From Virgibacillus sp. 7505 (GTDB taxonomy: Bacteria > Bacillota > Bacilli > Bacillales > Amphibacillaceae): 64,000 nt of DNA. Both the position numbers and the translations under genes were made by a program. This document shows, piece by piece, positions 1-8,300 of this stretch; position 1 is the stretch's first letter, and each line of letters opens with the position of its first letter. The stretch covers positions 186,001 to 250,000 of the forward strand of contig NZ_NPBF01000018.1 of NCBI RefSeq assembly GCF_002272135.1. The letters are read 5' to 3'. Below the pieces are notes generated by a model. It searched no databases. It saw nothing but the letters and a program-made list of their open reading frames with translations, and was not told the DNA's origin.

Positions 1-623
1 TCATTCAAGTCATCTTTATCAAAATATGTTTCTGATGCTGTTAATACACCATTTGCATACTCCCCGTAAAAAACTTTATTCAAATACATTTCTAAAATTT
101 CTTCCTTGGAGTACTTGCGATCAAGCTGGAAGGCAAGCCACCATTCCTGTACTTTTCGTTTGATTGTCTTTTCCGGAGATAGGAAAGAGCGTTTGATGAC
201 CTGCTGGTCGATCGTACTTCCGCCTTCTGCCCCAAATCCATTCTTAAAGTTGGAAATTAATGCGCCGCCGGTACGAATGATATCGATTCCGTTATGTTCA
301 AAGAATCGGGAATCCTCTGTAGCAGTTACTGCATCAATCAGCTGCTGCGGCAGATCGTCATACGTTACTTTTCGTCTGCTTTCCGAACCTAATTCGGCAA
401 ATTCATCGCCATTCATGTCATAGACGATATTGGAAGCAGGGTCGGTTAGTTTTTCTTCGTCCAGCTTAGGAGCTGTAGCAGCGTAGTAAGCAAATACACT
501 ACCACCTGCGATAACACATAATATACCTATTAATACAATCGTAAGTAATATTTTCTTCCAAATAGGTTTTTTCTTCTTTTTCTGTTTTCTTCTTGATGCA
601 CGAGATTGGCCCTTTTCTGCCAT
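1..623 (-). CDS. ponA: Penicillin-binding protein 1A/1B, N-terminal part (cut by window edge)
   Basis: Class A penicillin-binding protein that polymerises and cross-links peptidoglycan at the membrane. The minus-strand frame starts at 623 and stays open to position 1, so only about 207 N-terminal residues are present. They show a very basic cytoplasmic tail (a run of Lys/Arg), one membrane anchor near residues 24-48, and the start of the GT51 transglycosylase domain with the ATEDSRFFEHNG motif holding the catalytic Glu, followed by GGSTIDQQ. The start codon overlaps the recU stop by one base (TAATG), so the two genes are translationally coupled. recU-ponA is a conserved Bacillus pair. The transpeptidase domain lies outside the window. 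Confidence 0.95.
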   Translation of the reverse strand, partial: MAEKGQSRASRRKQKKKKKPIWKKILLTIVLIGILCVIAGGSVFAYYAATAPKLDEEKLTDPASNIVYDMNGDEFAELGSESRRKVTYDDLPQQLIDAVTATEDSRFFEHNGIDIIRTGGALISNFKNGFGAEGGSTIDQQVIKRSFLSPEKTIKRKVQEWWLAFQLDRKYSKEEILEMYLNKVFYGEYANGVLTASETYFDKDDLN

Positions 624-1231
624 TACTCCTCTTCCTCCGTTCTAAAATGAAGCTGGTCGATAATGTGTAAGTAATCGACCTTTGCCTGATACTTCATTGG
701 AATCAGAAATCCTTGCTCACAAATCACTTCGTAGGGAATGGATTTTCTGCCTCCATCATATTGACGTTTCCACCACGGAAAAAGTTTCTCTGCTTCGAAA
801 AAAAATGTTTGATTATGTGCGGAAAAACGCATAATGACGAAGCAGATAGCCCCATGGCTGCATACATGCTCCATGTGGGAAATCTGGTGCTCGTGGAAAT
901 TGGAGAGCGGGAAACTGGTCTTGTTTTTGGTGACCTTGGCTTCGAAGTCTACATATTTTCCGCGATATACGCCATTATAATCCGTAGTGGATGCTTGTTT
1001 GAAATACGCTTCTTTAATGACCGCTGCACTTCGTTTTGGATAGTCGACCTTGACAATCTGCACCGGGGTAGGTTTTTTGTGGATGATAGCCTTTTGCTGA
1101 GCGAGATAATACTCGTTTGTCTCATTGATATCTTCCTCTAAAGTCATCCCTCTGTTGCCGAAGTCGACAGGCTGTGTGAGCCTCGATGCAGCAGTTTGTC
1201 TGATGATCTTTTTCCCGTTAGGATATTGCAC
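623..1231 (-). CDS. recU: Holliday junction resolvase RecU
   Basis: RecU resolves Holliday junctions in recombination and chromosome segregation. The 202-residue protein carries the family signatures NRGMTLEEDINETNEYY, IHKKPTPVQIVKVDYPKR and DYNGVYRGKYVDFEAK, the last holding the acidic and Lys residues of the nuclease active site. I chose a GTG start at 1231 because GGGGGGAG lies five bases upstream and the protein then begins (M)QYPNGKK, like B. subtilis RecU. The same frame remains open further upstream to 1330 but has no ribosome site there and would overlap the divergent yppC. The gene is cotranscribed with ponA. Confidence 0.95.
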   Translation of the reverse strand: MQYPNGKKIIRQTAASRLTQPVDFGNRGMTLEEDINETNEYYLAQQKAIIHKKPTPVQIVKVDYPKRSAAVIKEAYFKQASTTDYNGVYRGKYVDFEAKVTKNKTSFPLSNFHEHQISHMEHVCSHGAICFVIMRFSAHNQTFFFEAEKLFPWWKRQYDGGRKSIPYEVICEQGFLIPMKYQAKVDYLHIIDQLHFRTEEEE

Positions 1232-1323
1232 AGTTTCTCCCCCCACTATAGGAATGATCATACCATAATCCTTAGAATACTTCACTTTGTGTCTGTAACT
1301 CAACTGAAAAAAGGGGCAATTCG

Positions 1324-2283
1324 ATGACAATTACTGACATAGCACAATTGCTTTCTTCCATCGAAGAGAAAACAGCCGCTGCAAACTTAGATAATATCCG
1401 AAGAACGATGGCATATCAAGCTTTTTATGAACGGAATCCAGAGATAAAGTGGGCATTCCTGGCTTCCATGGTTTCTAGGAACGCTGGCTGGAATATGACA
1501 GATTTACATTTGGATATGTTTCAGGACTTACTGTCAGCACGTATAAGAAAACAGCTTTTTTCTCTTTACGAACGTGCCAATTGGCTCATTTTCTCTGATG
1601 CTTATCCGCAGTTGCTGTTGTATGAGTCACATAAAAAAGGACAAATTGACATGATTGCACTTCTTCATCATTTTCGTGTGTCTGCTTTTATGGAAGAAAC
1701 GTGGAAGCAATTCATAAAAGAAGGTGACATGCAGCAGCTGCTGTACTGCCTTATCGTCAACGAACAGCATGTCATCGGCTCGCCTGTCATCGTCCAGCCG
1801 TTCTATAAAAAGCATGTCTTCAGCCGCTGGCCATATCAGCTTCAAGATTTTTTTCGTTTGAATACTGTGTTCTTCCCGACAATGGATGGGGAGTTGTACG
1901 GACTGTATGCTCACCATTTTACAAGTGTGGATGAGCGAATACAGATGGGGAAGAAGTTGAGCCAGCTCCTTTTTGACGACCAGCTTTATCCCGCATTTAT
2001 ACAATTTGCCAAACGCGTTCCTTACACAGGTTCTCGAGATGATTATGAGCGCTATGGCAGATTTAGAACCATCGGCAGTTGTCCACTACGAGCGTGCTAT
2101 CCAGTCATTACACACAAAGATATTATTCGTACGGACTGGTACAAATATGGGGGCATCAAACGAAGTTGGCTCATCCCTGAGAAAAAAAAGCGTCATCGTC
2201 CAACCGGAACCGTCTTTTATTGGAAGAGGCGATTGATGAAGATTGCGGCATTGATCAAGAAAAAAAGCAAAGCGATCAATTGA
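1324..2283 (+). CDS. yppC: YppC-like protein (DUF2515)
   Basis: A 319-residue protein of unknown function resembling YppC/DUF2515 of Bacillus. Recognisable stretches include the N-terminal NIRRTMAYQAFYERNPEIKWAF region and a Trp/Tyr-rich middle; no enzyme motif or membrane segment is obvious. It is divergent from recU, as in B. subtilis, which supports the assignment. The start at 1324 leaves a 92-base gap to the recU start. The C-terminal codons, rich in Lys, run into the stem of its own terminator. Function is not known and none is proposed. Confidence 0.8.
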   Translation: MTITDIAQLLSSIEEKTAAANLDNIRRTMAYQAFYERNPEIKWAFLASMVSRNAGWNMTDLHLDMFQDLLSARIRKQLFSLYERANWLIFSDAYPQLLLYESHKKGQIDMIALLHHFRVSAFMEETWKQFIKEGDMQQLLYCLIVNEQHVIGSPVIVQPFYKKHVFSRWPYQLQDFFRLNTVFFPTMDGELYGLYAHHFTSVDERIQMGKKLSQLLFDDQLYPAFIQFAKRVPYTGSRDDYERYGRFRTIGSCPLRACYPVITHKDIIRTDWYKYGGIKRSWLIPEKKKRHRPTGTVFYWKRRLMKIAALIKKKSKAIN

Positions 2284-2300
2284 CCGCTTTGCTTTTTTTC
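2262..2300 (+). terminator. Terminator of yppC
   Basis: An inverted repeat (AAAAGCAAAGCG / CGCTTTGCTTTT) spans the yppC stop codon and ends in a T-run. The A-run on the other side means it may also serve sspM, which converges from the right. Confidence 0.85.
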
Positions 2301-2411
2301 TTATATGGAAGGACGGTTTGGTCCATCAAGCTTTTTATCATACCCGTCGCCGGCAGTGCGGGCTGTCGGCCGTTTCTGGCCAGTCGATGTCTTTCTTTCC
2401 TGCTTTTTCAT
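2301..2411 (-). CDS. sspM: Small acid-soluble spore protein SspM
   Basis: A 36-residue basic protein starting MKKQERKTSTGQ and ending DGYDKKLDGPNRPSI. The end closely matches B. subtilis SspM, which finishes DKKLGGPNRPST and is about the same length. Minor acid-soluble proteins of this kind are made in the forespore and packed in the spore core. The ribosome site AAGGAGGGTGA lies just ahead of the ATG at 2411. A good sigma-G promoter sits upstream, and sspM lies in the same neighbourhood in B. subtilis. Gene finders easily miss it because of its length. Confidence 0.88.
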   Translation of the reverse strand: MKKQERKTSTGQKRPTARTAGDGYDKKLDGPNRPSI

Positions 2412-2431
2412 CTTTCACCCTCCTTTATAGT

Positions 2432-2461
2432 TAGGATGAGCGAAACAGCTCTGAATCATGC
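2432..2461 (-). promoter_or_regulatory. Sigma-G promoter of sspM
   Basis: On the minus strand GCATG, 18 bases, then CATCCTA matches the sigma-G consensus GHATR-N18-CATWHTA with one mismatch in the -10. It ends about 20 bases before the sspM start, consistent with forespore expression. Confidence 0.7.
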
Positions 2462-2549
2462 GAATGTGCCCGTATTTTTTGTTGTTTTGTCAACTGTGCA
2501 GGAGTTGTCTTAAATGGGCAGAAACAGTAAGGAAAAAGGGGGCATACGG

Positions 2550-2765
2550 ATGAACAAGCAAAATGGTGTGACCAAAGAAGAATTGCAGCTGGCTCTGTTC
2601 CAGCTGACTGGCGCATATCGGAAATTGGACCAAAGACTCACCGTACAGGCGAACCGTTCCAGGATGACGTTAAAACAGCCTTTGATTGAACGAGTGCTCC
2701 GAGCAGAGTCCCAGCTGGATAAAAAGCATGATAAATGGAATCATGAGCATGGTAAATTAGCCTGA
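2550..2765 (+). CDS. Small basic protein of unknown function
   Basis: A 71-residue, highly charged protein with predicted helical content (ALFQLTGAYRKLDQRLTVQA, then RVLRAESQLDKKHDKW). It has no signal peptide, membrane segment or Cys pair. The start at 2550 is preferred over an in-frame ATG at 2514 because AAAGGGGG lies about seven bases ahead of it. It is divergent from sspM and upstream of yppE, where B. subtilis also carries small ypp genes, but I do not recognise it as any of them. Confidence 0.6.
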   Translation: MNKQNGVTKEELQLALFQLTGAYRKLDQRLTVQANRSRMTLKQPLIERVLRAESQLDKKHDKWNHEHGKLA

Positions 2766-2810
2766 CTGCTTGTATAATAGAACAACACGAAAAGCAGAGA
2801 AGGGGTTATA

Positions 2811-3200
2811 TTGACTACATTACCGATATATAATAAGCAGCTATCCGACTTGATGGCACGTTTGAAAGAGCGCTTCCTTACGCATGAGCCTCCAAGCGAA
2901 AAGCACGATAAAGCATTTTTTGAGATGGTCAAGAAGGAAACAGAACCAATGTATCTGCTGCTTAGGAAGTGGCACCAGGCTGCTGAGGAATTTGTCCAGC
3001 AGCGCGAGGTCAGTGTGCATCCGCAGCAGGTACAGTCTACAGAAGAAAATGTCCATTTAATCATTCTGCATAGTTATTACATAGACATCAAGTCAGAACG
3101 ATATATGGATTATCACCAATCAATCGGCTACGTCATCCAATTGCTAGATGAAGATTTGGACCGAATTGAAGGATACAACGGAGAGGGAGAAAACAAATGA
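2811..3200 (+). CDS. yppE: YppE-like protein (DUF1798)
   Basis: A 129-residue, mostly helical cytoplasmic protein matching YppE/DUF1798, whose function is unknown. It starts with TTG at 2811, six bases after AAGGGG; a TATAAT at 2773-2778 probably marks its promoter, with no good -35. The last codon overlaps the cdd start (ATGA), so yppE and cdd are translationally coupled. yppE belongs to the recU-yppC neighbourhood in Bacillus, whereas cdd is not in this location in B. subtilis. Confidence 0.8.
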   Translation: MTTLPIYNKQLSDLMARLKERFLTHEPPSEKHDKAFFEMVKKETEPMYLLLRKWHQAAEEFVQQREVSVHPQQVQSTEENVHLIILHSYYIDIKSERYMDYHQSIGYVIQLLDEDLDRIEGYNGEGENK

Positions 3201-3613
3201 CGAAAGAAGAATTGATTAATCTGGCTAAAGAAGCAAGAGAACGGGCATATATACCTTATTCTAAATTTGGAGTAGGTGCTGCAGTACTGACAAAGGCAGG
3301 AAAAGTTTATCAAGGATGCAATATCGAAAATGCTGCTTATCCAGTTACATGCTGTGCTGAACGAACAGCAATTTTCCAAGCAATTGCAAACGGCGAAAGG
3401 GAGTTCTCTGAAATCGCAGTTGTTGCGAATACAGAACGTCCAGTTCCGCCTTGCGGATCTTGCCGCCAGGTAATGGCTGAATTCTTCCCGCAGGATGCTG
3501 TCATCCACATTTCGAACATGAATGGTGTTTCAAAGACAGTTACTATGGAAGAGCTGCTTCCGTTTTCATTCCAGCCAGAAGATCTCTACTCTGACGAAAA
3601 AGCTGCGCAGTAA
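3197..3613 (+). CDS. cdd: Cytidine deaminase
   Basis: Deaminates cytidine and deoxycytidine to uridine and deoxyuridine in pyrimidine salvage. The 138-residue length is typical of the homotetrameric family. The zinc ligands and catalytic Glu are visible in CCAERTAIFQAIANG (Cys and proton-shuttle Glu) and PPCGSCRQVMAEF (two Cys); the substrate-binding NIENAAYP motif precedes them. The gene overlaps yppE by four bases and is followed by a strong terminator, which separates it from the carotenoid operon. Confidence 0.95.
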   Translation: MTKEELINLAKEARERAYIPYSKFGVGAAVLTKAGKVYQGCNIENAAYPVTCCAERTAIFQAIANGEREFSEIAVVANTERPVPPCGSCRQVMAEFFPQDAVIHISNMNGVSKTVTMEELLPFSFQPEDLYSDEKAAQ

Positions 3614-3630
3614 CAATCGACACTGATTCA

Positions 3631-3669
3631 AGGACTAAAAGTGTTTTTACACTTTGGGTCCTTTTTTTA
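3631..3669 (+). terminator. Terminator of yppE-cdd
   Basis: GGAC.AAAGTG pairs with CACTTT.GTCC around a T-rich loop, followed by an eight-base T-run. It insulates the carotenoid operon from upstream transcription. Confidence 0.9.
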
Positions 3670-3692
3670 TTTTTTTATTTATCGTTCGATAG

Positions 3693-3718
3693 GTTTCTTC
3701 ATAAGGCGAACAGGGTAA
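3693..3718 (+). promoter_or_regulatory. Candidate sigma-B promoter of the carotenoid operon
   Basis: GTTTCT at 3693-3698, a 14-base spacer, then GGGTAA at 3713-3718 closely match the sigma-B consensus (GTTTAA, 12-15 bases, GGGTAT). The predicted transcript starts near 3726, about ten bases before the GGAGG ribosome site of the first gene. No competing sigma-A pair was seen in the gap after the cdd terminator. sigma-B control of C30 carotenoids is established in Staphylococcus aureus. Confidence 0.7.
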
Positions 3719-3747
3719 AGGGGACTATTGGAATGGAGGTCTGACCG

Positions 3748-5271
3748 TTGACTAAGAAAAAAGTAGCAGTTATCGGAGCTGGTCCTGGGGGTCTGACAGC
3801 TGGGATGCTGCTTGCAGCCAAAGGGTATAACGTAGAAATATATGAGAAAAATGATGTGATTGGCGGCCGGACTTCACGTTTGAAGCAAGGCGAGTTCCAA
3901 TTTGATCTTGGTGCGACCTTCTTCATGATGCCTCAGCTTCTGGAGGAGCTTTTCGAGGAAGCGGGTCGAAATCTTCACGATTATGTCCAGCTGCATCGAC
4001 TAGATCCATTATATACGCTTCGGTTTGGGGACGTCACTTTTACTCCGCGAGTCGACAGACAAGATATGCTGGATGAAATCGAACGGGTCTTTCCTGGCGA
4101 AAGCGAAGGTTTCATTCAGTTCATGGAAAAAGAAGGGGAGAAGTTCGACCGAGTGGAAAAACTTCTGCGCCGTCCTTTCGTACATAAACGCACGTATCTG
4201 ACTAAGGATGTGCTGCATGCGCTGCCGAAACTGGATATGTTTCAGACAGTATATAGTAAGCTTTCTACCTATTTTAATGATGAACGATTAAAATATGCTT
4301 TTACCTTCCAGGCAAAATACTTAGGAATGTCACCTTGGAAGTGTCCTGGCACATTCACGATACTATCTTATCTTGAGCATAAGTTCGGTTTGTACCATCC
4401 CATAGGTGGCGTAAATCGAATTTGTGAAGCGATGCGTCAGGTGATTGAGGAGTACGGAGGCATTGTCCATACCGGAAAACCTGTTGCTCAAGTTCTTACA
4501 GAAGGCAAACGGGCCACAGGTATACGTCTGGAAGATGGTCATGTCGTTCATGCTGACGAAGTAATTATCAATGCGGATTACAGTTATAGCATGCAGCATT
4601 TATTTGATGGTAGGTGGAAGAAGAAATTCCGGAAGAAAACGGAGAATAAAAAATATTCCTGCTCAACCTTCATGCTTTATTTAGGCTTGAAGCAAGAAGT
4701 CGACCTTCCTCATCATATAGTTGTCTTTGCAGATGACTACAAAAAGAATGTAGAAGAGATGACAGAACAGTTCGTTCTTTCAAAGGATCCGTCCGTCTAC
4801 ATTCACTATCCGACGAAACTTGACCCGACAACGGCACCTGCTGGAAAGTCTACAGCATATTTGCTGATGCCAGTGCCGAATACGGAGGCTGACATTGATT
4901 GGAACGAAGCAAGTCCTCGTATGCGGCAGAAAATGCTGGATATCCTTGCTCGTGAAACCGGCATTGATAATATTGAAGCTCTGATTGAAACGGAGCATTG
5001 CATCACCCCGTCAGATTGGGAAGCGATGAATATTAAGCATGGAGCAGTATTTAATCTTGCTCATTCACTTGATCAAATGATGTACAATCGACCTCATAAT
5101 CAAGTGAAAGAGCTATCCCATTGTTACCTTGTTGGTGGGGGAACGCATCCTGGCAGCGGACTGCCAACCATTTTTCAGTCAGCAAAGATCAGTGCCGATC
5201 TAGTGGAGAAGAATAATGGAGCGAAAACTTATCAAATGATAAATTCCTCTCGGAAGAAGGTGACGATGTGA
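3748..5271 (+). CDS. crtN: C30 carotenoid desaturase (CrtN type)
   Basis: FAD-dependent desaturase expected to convert 4,4'-diapophytoene stepwise to diaponeurosporene or diapolycopene at the membrane. The 507-residue protein opens with the dinucleotide fold VAVIGAGPGGLTAGMLLA and ends with the FAD motif LVGGGTHPGSGLPTIFQSAKI. The middle (CSTFMLYLGL, DPSVYIHYPTKLDPT, APAGKSTAYLLMPVP) follows staphylococcal CrtN more closely than CrtP. It starts with TTG at 3748, eight bases after GGAGG. It is first of eight coupled genes and overlaps the next by four bases. Which of the operon's two CrtN-like proteins performs which step cannot be settled from sequence. Confidence 0.85.
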   Translation: MTKKKVAVIGAGPGGLTAGMLLAAKGYNVEIYEKNDVIGGRTSRLKQGEFQFDLGATFFMMPQLLEELFEEAGRNLHDYVQLHRLDPLYTLRFGDVTFTPRVDRQDMLDEIERVFPGESEGFIQFMEKEGEKFDRVEKLLRRPFVHKRTYLTKDVLHALPKLDMFQTVYSKLSTYFNDERLKYAFTFQAKYLGMSPWKCPGTFTILSYLEHKFGLYHPIGGVNRICEAMRQVIEEYGGIVHTGKPVAQVLTEGKRATGIRLEDGHVVHADEVIINADYSYSMQHLFDGRWKKKFRKKTENKKYSCSTFMLYLGLKQEVDLPHHIVVFADDYKKNVEEMTEQFVLSKDPSVYIHYPTKLDPTTAPAGKSTAYLLMPVPNTEADIDWNEASPRMRQKMLDILARETGIDNIEALIETEHCITPSDWEAMNIKHGAVFNLAHSLDQMMYNRPHNQVKELSHCYLVGGGTHPGSGLPTIFQSAKISADLVEKNNGAKTYQMINSSRKKVTM

Positions 5272-6749
5272 AAACGGCAATTATCGGTGCAGGTATCGGT
5301 GGGCTAACAACTGCACTGCTTCTGGAAAGACAGGGAAATGAGGTTACGATCTTTGAACAGCAGTCGAATCCTGGTGGGCGTATGCAGTACGAAACTGACG
5401 GCATGTTCCGAATCGACCAAGGTCCGACAATTGTCCTTCTGCCCGATATGATTCGCAGTGTATTGGAGTCATGCGCTATTCCCCAGAAGGATCTTGAACT
5501 GATTAAATGTGATCCGCTTTACCGGATTCATTACGCGGATGGTACTGCGTATACAAAATATGCCGATCCTGCAAAGCAGAAAAAAGAATTACTGGAGAAG
5601 TTTCCAGATTCTGCGCCACAATTTGATCAATTCATGCGCGATATGAAAAACGTATACCGGTTTGGGGTGAGTCAATTTTTGGAGCGGGGCTTTTCGAACA
5701 GGTTACGTTTCTTTACGACAAGCAACCTGCGTTTCCTTTATAAAACAAAAGCTTACCGTAATGTTCATTCTTTTATCAGAGATTATTTCACCGAACCGAA
5801 GCTGCAAGATGCTTATGCACTCCAATCCTTGTATATAGGAGGTTCTCCTTATACGACTCCTGCAATTTATGGCCTTATTTCTTATAGCGAGCATGAGCAC
5901 GGTATCTGGTATGTGAAAGGAGGCTATGCGGGACTGATCGAAACGTTGGTTTCTTATTGTGAAAAACGGGGTGTCACTATTCAGTACAATTCGAAAGTGG
6001 AAAAAATCCGGAAGAATGGGAAACGAGTAAGCGGTATCGAGATGGACGGAGTATACCAGCCTTTTGATAATGTAGTGTTCAACGGTGACTTTCCTGCCAT
6101 TCATTCTTTACTTGATGATAATAAAGCAAAAAAGAAAAAGCAGCCTGCTGCCTCCAGTGGCTGCCTGCTCATTTATGCAGGTACCAATCGAAAATGGGAA
6201 GAGCTGCAAACACATCAATTTGTGCTACCTGAACAGTTCCAGCTAAATATGAAAGCTATTTTTGAGTCCAGGACTATCCCAGATGACCCGTCCTTTTATG
6301 TATTCAATCCGGGTTCAATAGATCCGTCATGTGCTCCTGCCGGAAAATCGGCATTATATTTCCTAGTCCCAGTTCCATCCGGCGACCATATCAATTGGGA
6401 TCAGCAGCAAGACTTACTCGTTGAACGTGTTCTTCACAAAGCAGAGCAGACGCTGCTGCCAGGATTGTTGGGATCAATTGAATGGCTGAAGGTAAGGACC
6501 CCGGCCGATGCAAGTCAAGCTGGGCTGTATCAAGGAGGGAGCTTTGGAATAGCTCCGAATCTGCTTCAATCAGGAGGCTTCCGCCCGCAGAACAAACCAT
6601 TCGGTATTGAAGGACTTTATGCTGTCGGCGCTTCTGTCCATCCAGGCGGAGGTGTACCGATCGTCATGCAAGGAGCGAAGAATTTAAGTGACCTAATAAA
6701 GAGTGAGGTGGGAGACTATGCTCAAGAAACCGTACGCAAAAGCGTGTGA
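5268..6749 (+). CDS. Second CrtN-like carotenoid desaturase/oxidoreductase
   Basis: A 493-residue paralogue of the preceding gene with the same FAD fold (TAIIGAGIGGLTTALLLERQ) and C-terminal YAVGASVHPGGGVPIVMQGAK. The FRIDQGPTIVLLPD stretch resembles CrtN (FDMGPTIVMMPD). Similar operons in Bacillus firmus and B. indicus carry several CrtN paralogues acting in desaturation and end-group oxidation of C30 carotenoids, and this one could do either. GTG at 5268 overlaps the upstream stop (GTGA) with AAGGTGA just ahead. The two CrtN-like genes are diverged rather than a recent duplication. Confidence 0.8.
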   Translation: MKTAIIGAGIGGLTTALLLERQGNEVTIFEQQSNPGGRMQYETDGMFRIDQGPTIVLLPDMIRSVLESCAIPQKDLELIKCDPLYRIHYADGTAYTKYADPAKQKKELLEKFPDSAPQFDQFMRDMKNVYRFGVSQFLERGFSNRLRFFTTSNLRFLYKTKAYRNVHSFIRDYFTEPKLQDAYALQSLYIGGSPYTTPAIYGLISYSEHEHGIWYVKGGYAGLIETLVSYCEKRGVTIQYNSKVEKIRKNGKRVSGIEMDGVYQPFDNVVFNGDFPAIHSLLDDNKAKKKKQPAASSGCLLIYAGTNRKWEELQTHQFVLPEQFQLNMKAIFESRTIPDDPSFYVFNPGSIDPSCAPAGKSALYFLVPVPSGDHINWDQQQDLLVERVLHKAEQTLLPGLLGSIEWLKVRTPADASQAGLYQGGSFGIAPNLLQSGGFRPQNKPFGIEGLYAVGASVHPGGGVPIVMQGAKNLSDLIKSEVGDYAQETVRKSV

Positions 6750-7572
6750 GAAGGCGATGAAGCAGCACTCCGCGAGCTTTTATCAAGCTTTTCGCGAGCT
6801 TCCTTCTCCGCGTAAGGAAGCTGTTTTTGTTATTTATACTTTCTGCCGGATGATTGATGACAGCATGGATGAACCTGAAAACAGCGCTTATACGCTGGAC
6901 GAGCTGGAGTGGAACTTTCACCATCTCAGCCAAGCGGAAGGGCATTTTATCTGGCCTTCCCTTCGCTGGCTGTTCGACACTTTTCCAAATCTGGAACCAG
7001 CGCCGTTCTTCACCCAGATAAAGGGTCAGCGCATGGATGAGGAGCATACGCATTACAAAACATTTGAACAGCTGGAAAACTATTGCTACCACGTAGCCGG
7101 ATCTGTCGGCGAAATGCTGCTGCCGGTATTGCATGATTACCCGTCAGAGCAAATTGTTCAAGCAGGAATCAAGCTTGGTAAGGCAATGCAAATTGTCAAT
7201 ATCCTGCGGGATATCGGAGAGGACTTGGAGCGCGGTCGACGATATGTTCCGCTGTCTATCATGTCAGCCTATGACTATACAGAAGAAGCGTTTTATGCCC
7301 AGGAACTATCGTTTTCGTTCAATCAGGTGATTGATGACTTGATAACTACTGCTGACAATTGGTTTGAAGAGGGTCTGGAAGGTTTGAGTACGTATCCCGA
7401 ATCGAGTGCATTTGCAATCACATTGGCAAGCAGCTATTATGCAGCAATCATGGATGCAATCAAGGAAAATGATTATGATGTATTCCATAAGCGTGCATAT
7501 GTACCGCAGTCACGTAAACTAGCACTTTACAAAGCTGCCAAAAAGGCGAGGAAAAAGGAATCGATTACATGA
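6718..7572 (+). CDS. crtM: Dehydrosqualene (4,4'-diapophytoene) synthase
   Basis: Condenses two farnesyl diphosphates to the C30 precursor of the pathway. The 284-residue protein has both Asp-rich magnesium-binding motifs of the squalene/phytoene synthase family: DDSMD at residues 47-51 and NILRDIGEDLERGR in the second half, plus the HSASFY and YCYHVAGSVGEM signatures. The ATG at 6718 follows GAGGTGGGAG; it overlaps the upstream gene by 32 bases, so translation is coupled. C30 rather than C40 specificity is inferred from the CrtN-type neighbours. Confidence 0.9.
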   Translation: MLKKPYAKACEKAMKQHSASFYQAFRELPSPRKEAVFVIYTFCRMIDDSMDEPENSAYTLDELEWNFHHLSQAEGHFIWPSLRWLFDTFPNLEPAPFFTQIKGQRMDEEHTHYKTFEQLENYCYHVAGSVGEMLLPVLHDYPSEQIVQAGIKLGKAMQIVNILRDIGEDLERGRRYVPLSIMSAYDYTEEAFYAQELSFSFNQVIDDLITTADNWFEEGLEGLSTYPESSAFAITLASSYYAAIMDAIKENDYDVFHKRAYVPQSRKLALYKAAKKARKKESIT

Positions 7573-8300
7573 TGTATCGTATCTTCGCTGTTTGGCTGTT
7601 TATAGGACTAGTGCTTCTTTTATTCTGGGAGCTGCCGGAATGGCTCTACTTTGCAAATAGTATTTTTATGATTCTTTATACGGCATCCGTTCTGGCAGAA
7701 AGCAAAGCATATTTCTTCCATAACACGAAAAAGATCAAAACGACCGCTGTTCTGTTAATCATCGGTTTTACTACATTGCTCATTGAAGCACTAAGTGTTT
7801 ATACAGGATTTCCGTTCGGCGATTACGGATATACGACCATGCTCGGGTATCATGTGTTGGGAGTACCCTTTACAATCGCCATTGCCTGGGTTGGTTTTAT
7901 CGTTAACAGCACTATGATCAGTACACAGCAAAATAAGTGGCTGCGGGCTTTGGAAACTGGTATATGGGTCGTATTCATTGATTTAATACTTGATCCTGTC
8001 GCATTAGCTTGGGACTTTTGGCAATGGGATAATGGCGGTTTTTATTATGGGATTCCGGCAACGAATTTTATTACATGGTTTTTCCTGGCTGCTATTCTGT
8101 CATTAGTGCTTCCATTGCAAAGGGGAGTGAAGCCGTCAGTTCAGTCGTATCGATTATTGGAATTGATGTTCCTGTTTTTCGGTCTGCTGGCTCTGAAGAA
8201 AGGTTTCATCCTTGTTGCTTGTCTGGCCATTCTGTTCATTCTTGTTACAGAAGGGAGGAGAGTGTTTGATTCAAGCAGAAAAAAAGCGATGGTTCATTAA
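7569..8300 (+). CDS. CruF-like carotenoid biosynthesis membrane protein (DUF422)
   Basis: A 243-residue polytopic membrane protein with about seven hydrophobic segments. The conserved GDYGYTTMLGYHVLGVPFTIAI region and FIDLILDPVALAWDFWQW followed by YYGIPATNF are the DUF422/CruF signatures. CruF enzymes hydrate the 1,2 double bond of acyclic carotenoids, giving a tertiary hydroxyl that can be glycosylated, which fits the glycosyltransferase two genes downstream. It overlaps crtM by four bases (ATGA). This gene is absent from the staphyloxanthin operon of S. aureus, so the product here is probably a 1-hydroxy type C30 glycoside rather than staphyloxanthin. Confidence 0.8.
   Translation: MMYRIFAVWLFIGLVLLLFWELPEWLYFANSIFMILYTASVLAESKAYFFHNTKKIKTTAVLLIIGFTTLLIEALSVYTGFPFGDYGYTTMLGYHVLGVPFTIAIAWVGFIVNSTMISTQQNKWLRALETGIWVVFIDLILDPVALAWDFWQWDNGGFYYGIPATNFITWFFLAAILSLVLPLQRGVKPSVQSYRLLELMFLFFGLLALKKGFILVACLAILFILVTEGRRVFDSSRKKAMVH

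Noticed and set aside
713-1141. Long plus-strand reading frame opposite recU
   Set aside because: It is antisense to recU, which has clear family motifs; the shadow has no ribosome site and unlikely composition.
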